From a bacterium UBP14_UBA6098 (GTDB lineage Bacteria; UBP14; UBA6098): a stretch of 49,186 nt of DNA. The translations under genes and the position numbers were made by a program. The notes below the pieces were generated by a model, which was not told the origin of the DNA, searched no databases, and was given only the letters and a program-made list of their open reading frames with translations. Shown here piece after piece: positions 33,426 to 41,612 of this stretch (positions are counted from its first letter, which is position 1; the number at the start of each line of letters is the position of its first letter). The stretch is taken from NCBI GenBank assembly GCA_002428525.1, contig DIWU01000025.1, positions 1-49,186 of the forward strand. Reading direction: 5' to 3'.

Positions 33426-35006
33426 TTATGGAATCGGCACGCCGTGCTCGAAGCCGAAATAGGTTTCGAACATCTGACCGGCTGAAAGGCTCAGTTCCCA
33501 TGTTCCATCGAAGGCCCGCGCCACAGCGACTCGGGCGATTTGGCCGGTCGTGCTACTCGTCGAGCCGAGGCGAAGTTCGAGACCGACATCGCCAAGCAGT
33601 GGCTTCGGCGAATGCTTTAAGCTTAAGTCGCCATCGGCGCGATCCCACGCAGTGCCGGCATCGACAAAGACCGCGCCCCCAAAACGCACCGAGAAAATCT
33701 CGAGTGGAGTGAAAATTCTCCATTCGAGGTTGCCGTAGGCTGTTCTCTCGCCGACCTGCGCATAGGAACGATACGACCTCAAAACAGACTGTCCCCCTAC
33801 TCTGTAGAGGGTCTCAGGGAAACCGTTATTGACCGATTGATAGGCGATTCGGCCGCAAAGTCTCCCCGAAAGGAACATCGCCGAGGAGAATCTTAAGGAT
33901 CCCCCCAAGCTTTCCGTATTACATATTTTATGGTAATATATTTTTGTCGCAAAATAGTTTTCACCGACAAAACTCGAATGCGCGAGAGAAGCGCTATTGT
34001 AGTTAAGCTCAAAGTCCCCGCTCACACCGCTCTCCGCGGCAACCAGCCAGCCCAAGGGCAAATCCTCAGTTCGGCCGAAGGCATCGACATCGCGATCAGC
34101 AATGTAATTCCGTCTAAGATAACTCGCTCCGATAGCGATAATATCGTATTCTTGTTCGAAGCACGGGGTCGCGTCGTCCGCCTCGATCTCGCGCGATAGC
34201 CTTGCGCTCCGCATTCCAAGACCCAAGCCGAACTTCGGAGTAAACAGATATTTAGCACCAAAATACTGTGTTTCATCGTCGATTCGATAGGACTCTCCAC
34301 GAGTATTCCCGTCGCTCCATGTCGGCAGAACCCCACCCGCGCGAAATGCCCCCGCTGAGTAAATCAATTTATCAGTATCTCTTCTAAGACCTTTCGAAAC
34401 TGACAAACTCGTCGAGGTTGGGCCTACCGTCTTAGTCTCGTTCGAATGGAAGAATTTGAAACTCGCCCCTCCCGGAAGCATCCTCGGCAGTTGCGCGCCG
34501 AAAAGCCAGCTGTCGTAGTCTTCGTCGTGCTCGAAGGCTCCTCGGATGTTAACCCCGATTCCTGCTAGATTAACCTCCTCGACTTCGAGGCTCCATTCGA
34601 GAACCCTGCCCTTGTAGGCTAACGAGGGCGCGAGCTTAGTCGTCCAAAGGTCTGTGACGGTAACGACCGCGACATTTCCGCTATCGCACCGCTGAATCTG
34701 AATCTCCGCTTCGCCGATAAAATCAGTCGCGCGAAGCCGTCTTTCGGACTCGGAGATGATCTCCGCATTGATAGTATCCCCTATTCCGAATGCAAGAAAT
34801 CTCTTGACAGTCGCCGGCCGCGACGGCAGATGAAGGTCGTTTAAAACACTATAAACCCAGCGATAATCGTATGGACCCCAATACTCACCGTTCTCCTCAA
34901 AAACGTTTAAAACACGATATTCTATGAAATCTACGCGTTGTGCCTCGGCGTATAATATTGAAAGCGATAATGTCGAGAGTAATAATATTTGAGCTGTTTT
35001 ATTCAA
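33426..35006 (-). CDS. Omp85-family outer membrane protein, short (one POTRA-like domain)
   Basis: This protein is about 526 residues long. A signal peptide is followed by one POTRA-like domain (about 60-130, with TVKRFLAFGIGDTINAEIIS), where strands of an Omp85 protein usually begin. A 16-strand-like beta-barrel follows. Near the end GGQSVLRSYR resembles the conserved loop L6 (VRGY/F-type) of the family, here with RSYR. It might insert or translocate outer membrane proteins or lipids, but it is far shorter than BamA and has too few POTRA domains. The start is uncertain: TTG at 35006 overlaps the xseB end and gives a clean signal peptide, while TTG at 35048 is also possible. Neither has a strong ribosome site, so coupling with xseB is likely. 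Confidence 0.78.
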   Translation of the reverse strand: MNKTAQILLLSTLSLSILYAEAQRVDFIEYRVLNVFEENGEYWGPYDYRWVYSVLNDLHLPSRPATVKRFLAFGIGDTINAEIISESERRLRATDFIGEAEIQIQRCDSGNVAVVTVTDLWTTKLAPSLAYKGRVLEWSLEVEEVNLAGIGVNIRGAFEHDEDYDSWLFGAQLPRMLPGGASFKFFHSNETKTVGPTSTSLSVSKGLRRDTDKLIYSAGAFRAGGVLPTWSDGNTRGESYRIDDETQYFGAKYLFTPKFGLGLGMRSARLSREIEADDATPCFEQEYDIIAIGASYLRRNYIADRDVDAFGRTEDLPLGWLVAAESGVSGDFELNYNSASLAHSSFVGENYFATKIYYHKICNTESLGGSLRFSSAMFLSGRLCGRIAYQSVNNGFPETLYRVGGQSVLRSYRSYAQVGERTAYGNLEWRIFTPLEIFSVRFGGAVFVDAGTAWDRADGDLSLKHSPKPLLGDVGLELRLGSTSSTTGQIARVAVARAFDGTWELSLSAGQMFETYFGFEHGVPIP

Positions 35007-35331
35007 GCGGTGGGAATTCTTCGAGTATAATTTTGCCTTCCTCGTCAAGCCCGAGTTTTTTGAGTTCTCCTTGAACCGTGGCTAATTTTGAATAACACCA
35101 TTGCGCGAGATATTTCGCTTCTCTGTATATTTCTAAAGAGTCCTCGAGACTGACTTGACCGCTCTCAAGTTTCCTAAGAACGTCTTCCAATTGATTCATT
35201 GCGGCCTCGAAGCTTTCCGGCTCATTTCGTTTATATTTCACTTTAATGTTCCTTTTCGTTGTTTTTTTCTCAGCCGACTTCACCTCTTCCATTTCGTCCT
35301 TTTCGGGCGCGAACTCAAATAACTCTTGCAT
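34999..35331 (-). CDS. xseB: Exodeoxyribonuclease VII small subunit
   Basis: This 110-residue cytoplasmic protein is the small subunit of the single-strand-specific exonuclease VII. The helical hairpin of the family is clear in residues 39-95: SFEAAMNQLEDVLRKLESGQ followed by VSLEDSLEIYREAKYLAQWC. It is longer than usual (about 60-80 residues) because of a 38-residue charged N-terminal extension. The large subunit XseA is not in the window. AAGGAG lies seven bases before the ATG. It is the first gene of a probable unit with the Omp85-type gene and the small membrane protein. Confidence 0.92.
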   Translation of the reverse strand: MQELFEFAPEKDEMEEVKSAEKKTTKRNIKVKYKRNEPESFEAAMNQLEDVLRKLESGQVSLEDSLEIYREAKYLAQWCYSKLATVQGELKKLGLDEEGKIILEEFPPLE

Positions 35332-35344
35332 TTTCAGCTCCTTG

Positions 35345-35361
35345 TTAATTCTCAGAATTAA
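35345..35361. promoter_or_regulatory. Perfect palindrome just before the xseB ribosome site
   Basis: TTAATTC (35345-35351) and GAATTAA (35355-35361) flank TCA. The dyad ends a few bases upstream of the AAGGAG ribosome site of xseB. It could be an operator or a leader hairpin. The rest of 35362-35476 is very AT-rich with no clear promoter. Confidence 0.35.
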
Positions 35362-35476
35362 GCACCTTTTCTTTTATAAACTAAAAATAAACCAAATATA
35401 AACAAGCTAAAATATAGTTTTTTTTCTAAAAGAGCGCTACATCTCTTCCGTTCGGCCATATCATTTATTTTATAGC

Positions 35477-37468
35477 TTATTTTACTAATTCAATCTTATG
35501 CGTCGCCATGCTGTCGCCCGAGCGAACCGTAACAAAATAAATCCCCGAGGGCACCGCCTCTCCGCGGTGTTCGTAGCGTTTTGTATTCCAAATCGCCTTA
35601 TGACGGCCCGGCGAAACATTTCCATCAGCGATCTTCGCAACCTCTCGACCGTTAATATCTATTATCGTTACGCTAACATTTCCGTAGGTCTCGTTATAAT
35701 ACTCGATCGCAATGGCGCTATTAAACGGATTTGGCGAGGCCTCGAGAATTGAAAGGTTTTGAGGCCGGAAATCCTCATTTTCCGCTACCTCGAGGTATGT
35801 TCCAAATATTGTCGAATCAATCAGATTATCATCTATATCATATGCGCGATATATTACATAATTTATTGTCATATCGAGTATAATATAATGATAAACAGCG
35901 GCATAAACATAAATATAAGGCCAATCCTGAAGCCAATGGTCGAGCGCGCTACCTCCTCCGCCTGAAATTATATATGCTACGCCATCCTTGTCCCCTCGCT
36001 CATAATCGTGAGTATGACCTGCGAAAACCATATCGACCTCGTAATACTCATATAATGGCACAAGGTAATTGCGTATATTTTCCTCGCCATCATAGCCCGG
36101 AGAATCCCATCCTTCCGAATAGGGAGGATGATGATGAAGCATAATCAACCAAGGCGCGGCCTGCGCGGCGGTGGATGAAAGTTCATTGTATAGCCAATTA
36201 TACTGATCCGTTAATGGTATATAAGGTCTATTTGTGTCGAGGAAAACTAAATAGGCAGGGCCGTAGCGCGCGGCAAACCAATGTTCGTTATCTGGCTGAG
36301 AAAAGTAATCGTCGAAGTAATACGAATCGTTCTCGTGGTTTCCGATAGAAACATAACTCGGGGTATTTTTTAGTAGATTCCGAGCTGGATGTAAGTATTC
36401 AGTCACCCATTGATCGTAAACACTTCCCGTAGAAACGACATCTCCGAGGTTTATCGCGAGGTCGGCGTTACGGGGAATCATGCGCTCGACAACAGCCTCG
36501 TGAGTAATATAATCGGTTCGGTTATCGCCCCAGATTACTATACGCACCGGCGAATCATCTGGAGGATTAGTATTGAAATAGTATTCCGGTCCATATAATG
36601 TTGTGTCGCCAACTCTCACAGCATAATAATATTTCGTGTTAGGCATAAGACCAGTAATAACCGCTTCATGAATCCTTGCCGAGGGAACATCCATCGAGTC
36701 GGAAAAATGAGGCGTTTCACCCCATAAAACCTTGCCCTCGATGGGCGTCGAGGTTTCCCACATTATCGTCATCTCTGTATATTTCGGATTCTGGATATAT
36801 GGCCCCGCCCGAAGACGCCTGCTTGGTGTAATATCTTCTCCGACAACGACTTGGACATTATCGAAGCTCGCTCCGGCATTAGCGTAGCAGGTCATTCCGA
36901 TATTTCCGGCCGGGAATGTCGCATCTGCCGCCGAAAGGAGCAAAGTGCCGTCCTGAAAGACTTTGATCGAATCGCCAATACACGAAACGGCGATTTGTGT
37001 GAACCTGTCGTCAAGCAAAAACACATCAGTTCGCGAAGCGAGGGTCGTGAAAACACCTCCCACACATTTCTCAATTCTGCGGAAAGGCCCGCCGTTTGCA
37101 ATATCCTGCACACATTGAAAGCGGTAATAATTCGATTGGTTTTGCGCGCGAAAAAGCACGCCGATACCGTCGTCATCGGAGGAACTCCAATCGAGCTTAA
37201 GCGTGTAATCCGTCCAAGAGGGGTCACCGCCCATTATCTGAGTGCCGGTGTAAACTGAATACTCATTTAATGTCGTATATATATTGCTGTTCTGTCGCAA
37301 TGCGCCTGCGACAATCTGCCAATCCGAGGGGCCTGAGGAGAAAGGTTCGATGTCGTAAATAGTCCACTCGGCCGATATCGTCGGTAATTCGAAGCAGTCC
37401 TCGAACAGGGTTTGCCCGACAAGGGAAAATACGAACAACAAAGTTAAAGCGGCGCAAATTAGCTTCAT
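35477..37468 (-). CDS. Exported metallophosphoesterase with type-A sorting domain
   Basis: This 663-residue protein has a signal peptide (1-18), a concanavalin-like domain (about 20-190), and a fibronectin-III-like domain as in purple acid phosphatases (about 205-300). A calcineurin-type phosphoesterase core (about 305-520) follows. Metal motifs are GDNR, NLGDVV, GNHEND, LHHHPPY and GHTHDYER, in the right order, so it should be active. The last 85 residues start SPNPFNSAIAIEY and end GIYFVTVRSGDS...KIELVK, a canonical type-A sorting domain. The protein probably releases phosphate outside the cell. The ATG at 37468 has GAGG five bases upstream and a promoter behind it; the longer frame was rejected. 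Confidence 0.92.
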   Translation of the reverse strand: MKLICAALTLLFVFSLVGQTLFEDCFELPTISAEWTIYDIEPFSSGPSDWQIVAGALRQNSNIYTTLNEYSVYTGTQIMGGDPSWTDYTLKLDWSSSDDDGIGVLFRAQNQSNYYRFQCVQDIANGGPFRRIEKCVGGVFTTLASRTDVFLLDDRFTQIAVSCIGDSIKVFQDGTLLLSAADATFPAGNIGMTCYANAGASFDNVQVVVGEDITPSRRLRAGPYIQNPKYTEMTIMWETSTPIEGKVLWGETPHFSDSMDVPSARIHEAVITGLMPNTKYYYAVRVGDTTLYGPEYYFNTNPPDDSPVRIVIWGDNRTDYITHEAVVERMIPRNADLAINLGDVVSTGSVYDQWVTEYLHPARNLLKNTPSYVSIGNHENDSYYFDDYFSQPDNEHWFAARYGPAYLVFLDTNRPYIPLTDQYNWLYNELSSTAAQAAPWLIMLHHHPPYSEGWDSPGYDGEENIRNYLVPLYEYYEVDMVFAGHTHDYERGDKDGVAYIISGGGGSALDHWLQDWPYIYVYAAVYHYIILDMTINYVIYRAYDIDDNLIDSTIFGTYLEVAENEDFRPQNLSILEASPNPFNSAIAIEYYNETYGNVSVTIIDINGREVAKIADGNVSPGRHKAIWNTKRYEHRGEAVPSGIYFVTVRSGDSMATHKIELVK

Positions 37469-37498
37469 ATCAACCTCGATATATATAATATTTATTTT

Positions 37499-37526
37499 AA
37501 TATAATAAATTTTTTCCGTTTCGCAA
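37499..37526 (-). promoter_or_regulatory. Predicted promoter of the metallophosphoesterase gene
   Basis: On the minus strand TTGCGA (37521-37526) is followed after 16 bases by TATATT (37499-37504). The leader is about 24 bases, with a run of TA before the GAGG site. Confidence 0.5.
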
Positions 37527-37569
37527 TCGCTGTTCTGAATGCCTATCGAGGGGATTTGGAGGGACTTCC

Positions 37570-39876
37570 TCAAGGAAGCGGTTCGCGGAGTATGATGCGA
37601 ACTGAGATTCGGTGTTCCCAATCGCGGTAAAAGCCATGCGCCTCGGGGGGAAGATCGAGTCGCAAAGCTAAGCGCCACCGCGCGCCGGGGAGAAAAGTCC
37701 TATCGAGGCCTCCCAAGGCGTGACCCAATGTATCGCCGTCGAACCATTTGATTTCGCCGTTAAGAAGGTCTTCAGAATAATCGTTGAAATCGAGCGGCTC
37801 GGGGGCGACCGGTGGGTAGGTAAACAGTGCGGAAAGTCTGTATTGATTGATTCCGGCGCTATCGGCGCGGTCTGAAAAACTCCATCCACCGGAGGAAAAA
37901 CTCGAGGTGTCCGAGCTGTGCGCGTAAATATCCGCCTGAGAGATCACAAGACCGGCCTCGAAGGCGACATCGCCGGTGTTGAATAAGAACGGCATCTGTC
38001 CGAGATTGGTGATAACCGTTTCGCCGGCGTGGGCCGGTTCAGGCCGCCAAATTGGGATGAAAACTGAAGCTCGCATCGTCGGGGCGACACTCGGGCCGGG
38101 GACCGAGGGCACCGGAAAGGCGGCCATAGTCAGGCCGTCCGAGGCGCGAAAACTCCATCCGCAACAGGACGGTGCCGGCGGAAGTCCTGTTTTCCAACCC
38201 TTATAGATAACACCGGAGGAAAAACTCGTGTCGGTCAAACTCGCACGATACATCGCGAAAACCTCGCCGGGCGAATCGAAGGCGCCGTCGCAGTCGATAT
38301 CGATCAGCAGGCGAACGAACTCCGGTGCGTTGCCGTCGAGGTCGATATATTTCACCTTCCAGACAAAGAGAGTATCCATAGTGCCGGAATTCGGCGCGAG
38401 TCCGCAGGTTTCGAAGCCGGAAACACCCGCCCATTCGAGGCGCGGCGGCGAATTTCTGAGGTTGTGCGACCGAGGAGAGCCGCGCTCGAGGCGCATCGGC
38501 TTGAAACCGGTCGTCACTTCGGCGCTGTGCCAGCTCGCGGGAAGCCTGCCGTCGCCGGGGGTGACGTTTCGCGCCATCGCATAGGCTGTCGAGTCCGACG
38601 GCGAATATAGTCCAAGCAAGGGCGGGCCGCCATCGCCAGCCTCGTCGATGATATGATTCGGGTCACCGGGAAAGTCGGTCAGGGCGATCCAAAGGCTGTC
38701 ATCGCGGAGGCTGAGTTCGGGGGAAATCCTATCCGGCGAGACCTGAAGCGCTGTGGCCGAGCCGGAATTCTTCGCGGCCAAAAAAAACTCGTTCGGGGGA
38801 ACTATCCCGCTCGAAAGGGTGAACATCGGCGCCGGCGCTCCCGGTTGTCCGCGAAGGATCCCAACGGGCGATCGGGCGAAATCTATCGGCTTCCCCGAAT
38901 TATTGAGGATCTCGAGCCATTCGTCGCCATCCGACAGGAGGCTTCCCCCCCACGCCAGCTCGTTGATTATCAATTCGCCCTTCTCGAAATGCACCCGAAT
39001 ATTTTCCACTCGAATCGGTCCGGTCGAATCGGTGCCGTCGAAGGCGAAGACCTCGAGCGAATAGACCCGACCCGGTTCGCTAAGCGCGGATGAGATACTT
39101 GACTCGAAGGGCGGAGTCGAATCGATCTCGGTGAAAAGCGGCGCGCCGCTCTCGAACCAGTCGAAGATCAGCACAAGTCTATCGGGGATCGAATCCGGGT
39201 CGAAAACACCGTCGGCAACCGCGAAAACCGTCGAGTCGTCCGCCACGAAGTCCGGACTGACCGATACCGTCGGTGCTGTTGGCGGAACATTCTTGTAGTT
39301 CGGCGCGCCGGGGGTTCCCCTCTCGCGCGCGCCTGCGACGAAGCCGGTCGAAAGGCAGGCCGGATGCCAATTCGAGGCGTCGTTGCCATGGCCGGGCTCG
39401 GTGTTTCTCTCCATCGACCAGCGAATATTCTCACCTAATAGAAACCGCCCGGACATCGGCGGGCCGATTCCGTCATCGGCGAGGTCGATCAAGGGGAATA
39501 AGTTTCCCGGGCCGGCATATAGTGAGTAATGGGTATTGCTGTTTGTGAGGACGAGGGCGTTCGAGACTAAATCCCTAGGCGCCGATATATAGCTCTCGGC
39601 GGCGTTTCGCCGGCAGATAAGAAACAGGCCGTTCGCGGGAAGGACACCGTCATCTATAATGAGCATCAGGTCTTCTTGGCGATAGATCGCCCACGGCGTC
39701 GAAGAAAAATCGATAGCCGTCGAGGTCATGTTGCGAAGCTCGAGGAATTCGTCGTAGGGCGAAAGCGCGGTGCCCATCCACATTAGCTCGTTGAACACAA
39801 CATCGCCGTAACCCCATGCGAAAACCGCGCAAGGGGCGAGTATCAACAAAATGATATTTATCGATCTTGACAACAC
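37570..39876 (-). CDS. Exported protein with two lamin-tail domains
   Basis: This 768-residue protein has a signal peptide (1-20) and two lamin-tail (LTD) domains at about 22-165 and 298-440. They are recognisable from VVFNELMWMG...EFLELRN and LIINELAWGG...EWLEILN, both with PIDF/AIDF turns. An Ig-like domain lies between them (about 195-295), and beta-rich domains follow to the end. Bacterial LTD proteins are usually exported and often accompany nucleases or phosphoesterases at the surface. No sorting domain is visible at the C-terminus, which ends ISVRIILREPLP. Start is GTG (a TTG follows) with no ribosome site. It diverges from the THEP1-like gene with only 25 bases between. Confidence 0.82.
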   Translation of the reverse strand: MLSRSINIILLILAPCAVFAWGYGDVVFNELMWMGTALSPYDEFLELRNMTSTAIDFSSTPWAIYRQEDLMLIIDDGVLPANGLFLICRRNAAESYISAPRDLVSNALVLTNSNTHYSLYAGPGNLFPLIDLADDGIGPPMSGRFLLGENIRWSMERNTEPGHGNDASNWHPACLSTGFVAGARERGTPGAPNYKNVPPTAPTVSVSPDFVADDSTVFAVADGVFDPDSIPDRLVLIFDWFESGAPLFTEIDSTPPFESSISSALSEPGRVYSLEVFAFDGTDSTGPIRVENIRVHFEKGELIINELAWGGSLLSDGDEWLEILNNSGKPIDFARSPVGILRGQPGAPAPMFTLSSGIVPPNEFFLAAKNSGSATALQVSPDRISPELSLRDDSLWIALTDFPGDPNHIIDEAGDGGPPLLGLYSPSDSTAYAMARNVTPGDGRLPASWHSAEVTTGFKPMRLERGSPRSHNLRNSPPRLEWAGVSGFETCGLAPNSGTMDTLFVWKVKYIDLDGNAPEFVRLLIDIDCDGAFDSPGEVFAMYRASLTDTSFSSGVIYKGWKTGLPPAPSCCGWSFRASDGLTMAAFPVPSVPGPSVAPTMRASVFIPIWRPEPAHAGETVITNLGQMPFLFNTGDVAFEAGLVISQADIYAHSSDTSSFSSGGWSFSDRADSAGINQYRLSALFTYPPVAPEPLDFNDYSEDLLNGEIKWFDGDTLGHALGGLDRTFLPGARWRLALRLDLPPEAHGFYRDWEHRISVRIILREPLP

Positions 39877-39895
39877 AAAAATATTAAAGCATATT
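39867..39895 (+). promoter_or_regulatory. Predicted promoter of the THEP1-like gene giving a leaderless mRNA
   Basis: A perfect -35 box TTGACA (39867-39872) is followed after 17 bases by CATATT (39890-39895). The ATG at 39902 lies six bases after the -10 box, so the transcript would begin at or next to the start codon. The -35 box overlaps the first codons of the divergent lamin-tail gene. Confidence 0.5.
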
Positions 39896-39901
39896 GAGAA
39901 T

Positions 39902-40405
39902 ATGAATTATCTTATTACAGGCTTGCCCGGAGTGGGCAAAACTACTATTTTAAAAGAACTCGGCGCACTACTCGGCGACAGGGCCAGCGGTTTTCTGACT
40001 ATCGAGGTCAAAGAGGGCAAGAAACGAATCGGTTTCGATATCCAGACCTTCGACGGCCACTCCGGTATCTTCGCGCGAGAGAGCCTGCCGAGCAGGTTTC
40101 ATATCGGCCGCTACGGCGTCGATCTAGACTCCTTCGAGCGAATTGCCATCCCCGCTTTAAAACCCATTTTAAATAAAATACTCATTATCGACGAAATAGG
40201 CAAGATGGAATTGCGCTCGAATAGATTTCGGGACGCCCTGCTTCACGCCCTCGATTCGGATTCGCCACTTGTTGCGGCGATTATGCAGTCCGAAAACTCC
40301 TTTGCGAACAGCATCAAGGCGCGATCGGACTGCAAGCTCATCGAGGCGACGCTCAAGAACAGAGAATACCTTCCAGAGAGAATTTATAAATTGTGCGCCG
40401 GGTAG
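39902..40405 (+). CDS. THEP1-like nucleoside-triphosphatase
   Basis: This 167-residue cytoplasmic P-loop protein has Walker A GLPGVGKTT (7-15) and Walker B ILIIDEIGKME (93-103). The DEIGKME form is characteristic of the NTPase_1/THEP1 family of nucleoside-triphosphatases. Its cellular role is unclear even in studied species; it may hydrolyse a broad set of NTPs. It is followed directly by dinB with a 13-base overlap, so the two are probably made together. The inner ATG was chosen because the family begins right at the P-loop strand and the promoter predicts a transcript starting here. Confidence 0.88.
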   Translation: MNYLITGLPGVGKTTILKELGALLGDRASGFLTIEVKEGKKRIGFDIQTFDGHSGIFARESLPSRFHIGRYGVDLDSFERIAIPALKPILNKILIIDEIGKMELRSNRFRDALLHALDSDSPLVAAIMQSENSFANSIKARSDCKLIEATLKNREYLPERIYKLCAG

Positions 40406-41562
40406 CGATGCATGTTGACATGGATGCGTTCTTCGCGGCGGTCGAGCAATTGGATAGGCCGGACCTCCGCGGAAAACCGGTCATCGTCGGAGCCGACCCG
40501 GCTCAGGGGCGCGGTGTAGTCAGCACCGCGAACTATGAGGCGCGGAAATTCGGCGTCCATTCGGCGATGCCTATCTCGCAGGCGGTTCGCGCCTGCCCTC
40601 AGGGCGTTTTTTTACAGCCGAGGTTCGGGCGGTATTCCGAACTATCGAAAAAAATCTTCGCTATCCTTCGCGACTACAGTCCCTCGGTCGAGCCGCTGTC
40701 CATAGACGAGGCCTTCGTGGATCTGACAGGAACAGAGCGCCTTAAAGGTCCGCCCGAGGCCATCGGGAGAGAGGTCAAGCGTCGAATCTTAGCCGAAACC
40801 GGCCTCGTCGCCTCGGTGGGCATCGCGCCAAATATGTTCCTCGCGAAACTCGCCTCGGATTTCGGCAAGCCCGACGGATTCGTTGTCATCGAGCCGGATG
40901 GAATTCGGGACTTCCTCGATCCCCTGCCCATCGGGCGAATCTGGGGCGTCGGGCCTACTACTGAAAAGCTTCTTCTCGAAATCGGAATCGAAACAGTCGG
41001 CCAACTCGCGAACTACGACTCCGAGGTTCTTCGGCGCAGGCTCGGCGATTTTTCATTGCACCTTCAGAAACTCGCCCGCGGCGAGGACGACCGGCAATTC
41101 GGTCAGGAGAGCGGGCGCGGCGGGGTTTCCATCGAACAAACCTTTCTTGTCGATGTCACCGACAATGATGAAAAGCTCGCGACTCTCCGCTATCTGGCGG
41201 ACAACCTCGCAGTGCGGCTTCGCGCGGGCGGTTATTCGGGAAAAACCATCACGGTCAAGGTTCGGCAGTCGGATTTCAAAACGATCACTCGAAGCGCGAC
41301 TCTCACAACACCGCTCAAGAACGCCGAGGAGATATACAATGAGGCGGTAAGACTCGCCTCGCCCAAGCTCGATGGCGTGATCAGGCTTCTTGGAATTCGG
41401 ATGAGCAATTTTATTAGCTCGGAGGGAGAGCAACTCGGGCTTTTCACCGCCCCGAAGGACGAGAAGATTGTCCGCCTCGAACAGGCCCTCGACAATATCA
41501 ATCGGAAATTCGGCGAGGGCTCGATCTCCCGCGCGAAAAACCTCAAACGCAGAAACGAGTAA
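40393..41562 (+). CDS. dinB: DNA polymerase IV (Y-family)
   Basis: This 389-residue enzyme copies past damaged bases. The catalytic acidic residues are in place: Asp9 in HVDMD, and Asp105-Glu106 in SIDEAF. The little-finger domain occupies about 240-345. The clamp-binding motif QLGLF (347-351) is present, but it is followed by a 38-residue helical tail, a form also known from Gram-positive DinB proteins. Start is GTG at 40393, which gives the usual spacing from the start to the HVDMD motif; ATG at 40408 is the alternative. No LexA-type operator was recognised upstream. Confidence 0.95.
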   Translation: MRRVAMHVDMDAFFAAVEQLDRPDLRGKPVIVGADPAQGRGVVSTANYEARKFGVHSAMPISQAVRACPQGVFLQPRFGRYSELSKKIFAILRDYSPSVEPLSIDEAFVDLTGTERLKGPPEAIGREVKRRILAETGLVASVGIAPNMFLAKLASDFGKPDGFVVIEPDGIRDFLDPLPIGRIWGVGPTTEKLLLEIGIETVGQLANYDSEVLRRRLGDFSLHLQKLARGEDDRQFGQESGRGGVSIEQTFLVDVTDNDEKLATLRYLADNLAVRLRAGGYSGKTITVKVRQSDFKTITRSATLTTPLKNAEEIYNEAVRLASPKLDGVIRLLGIRMSNFISSEGEQLGLFTAPKDEKIVRLEQALDNINRKFGEGSISRAKNLKRRNE

Positions 41563-41584
41563 GGCCGAGCGATTCGCCCGGCCT
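41562..41584. terminator. Hairpin between convergent dinB and the FG-GAP protein gene
   Basis: AGGCCGAGCG (41562-41571) and CGCCCGGCCT (41575-41584) form a ten-pair stem across ATT, with one A-C mismatch on the plus strand. On the minus strand the same position is a G-T wobble, so the stem is complete there. No T-run follows on either side, so it is not a classical terminator, but it is the only candidate for both converging transcripts. Confidence 0.4.
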
Positions 41585-41612
41585 CTTCGCGATAAAAAAG
41601 CCTCTCGAAAGA

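Noticed and set aside
33426..35006. Type IX translocon protein (SprA/Sov) or PorV
   Set aside because: It is far too short for SprA/Sov, and the POTRA-like part and Omp85-type loop fit the Omp85 family better.
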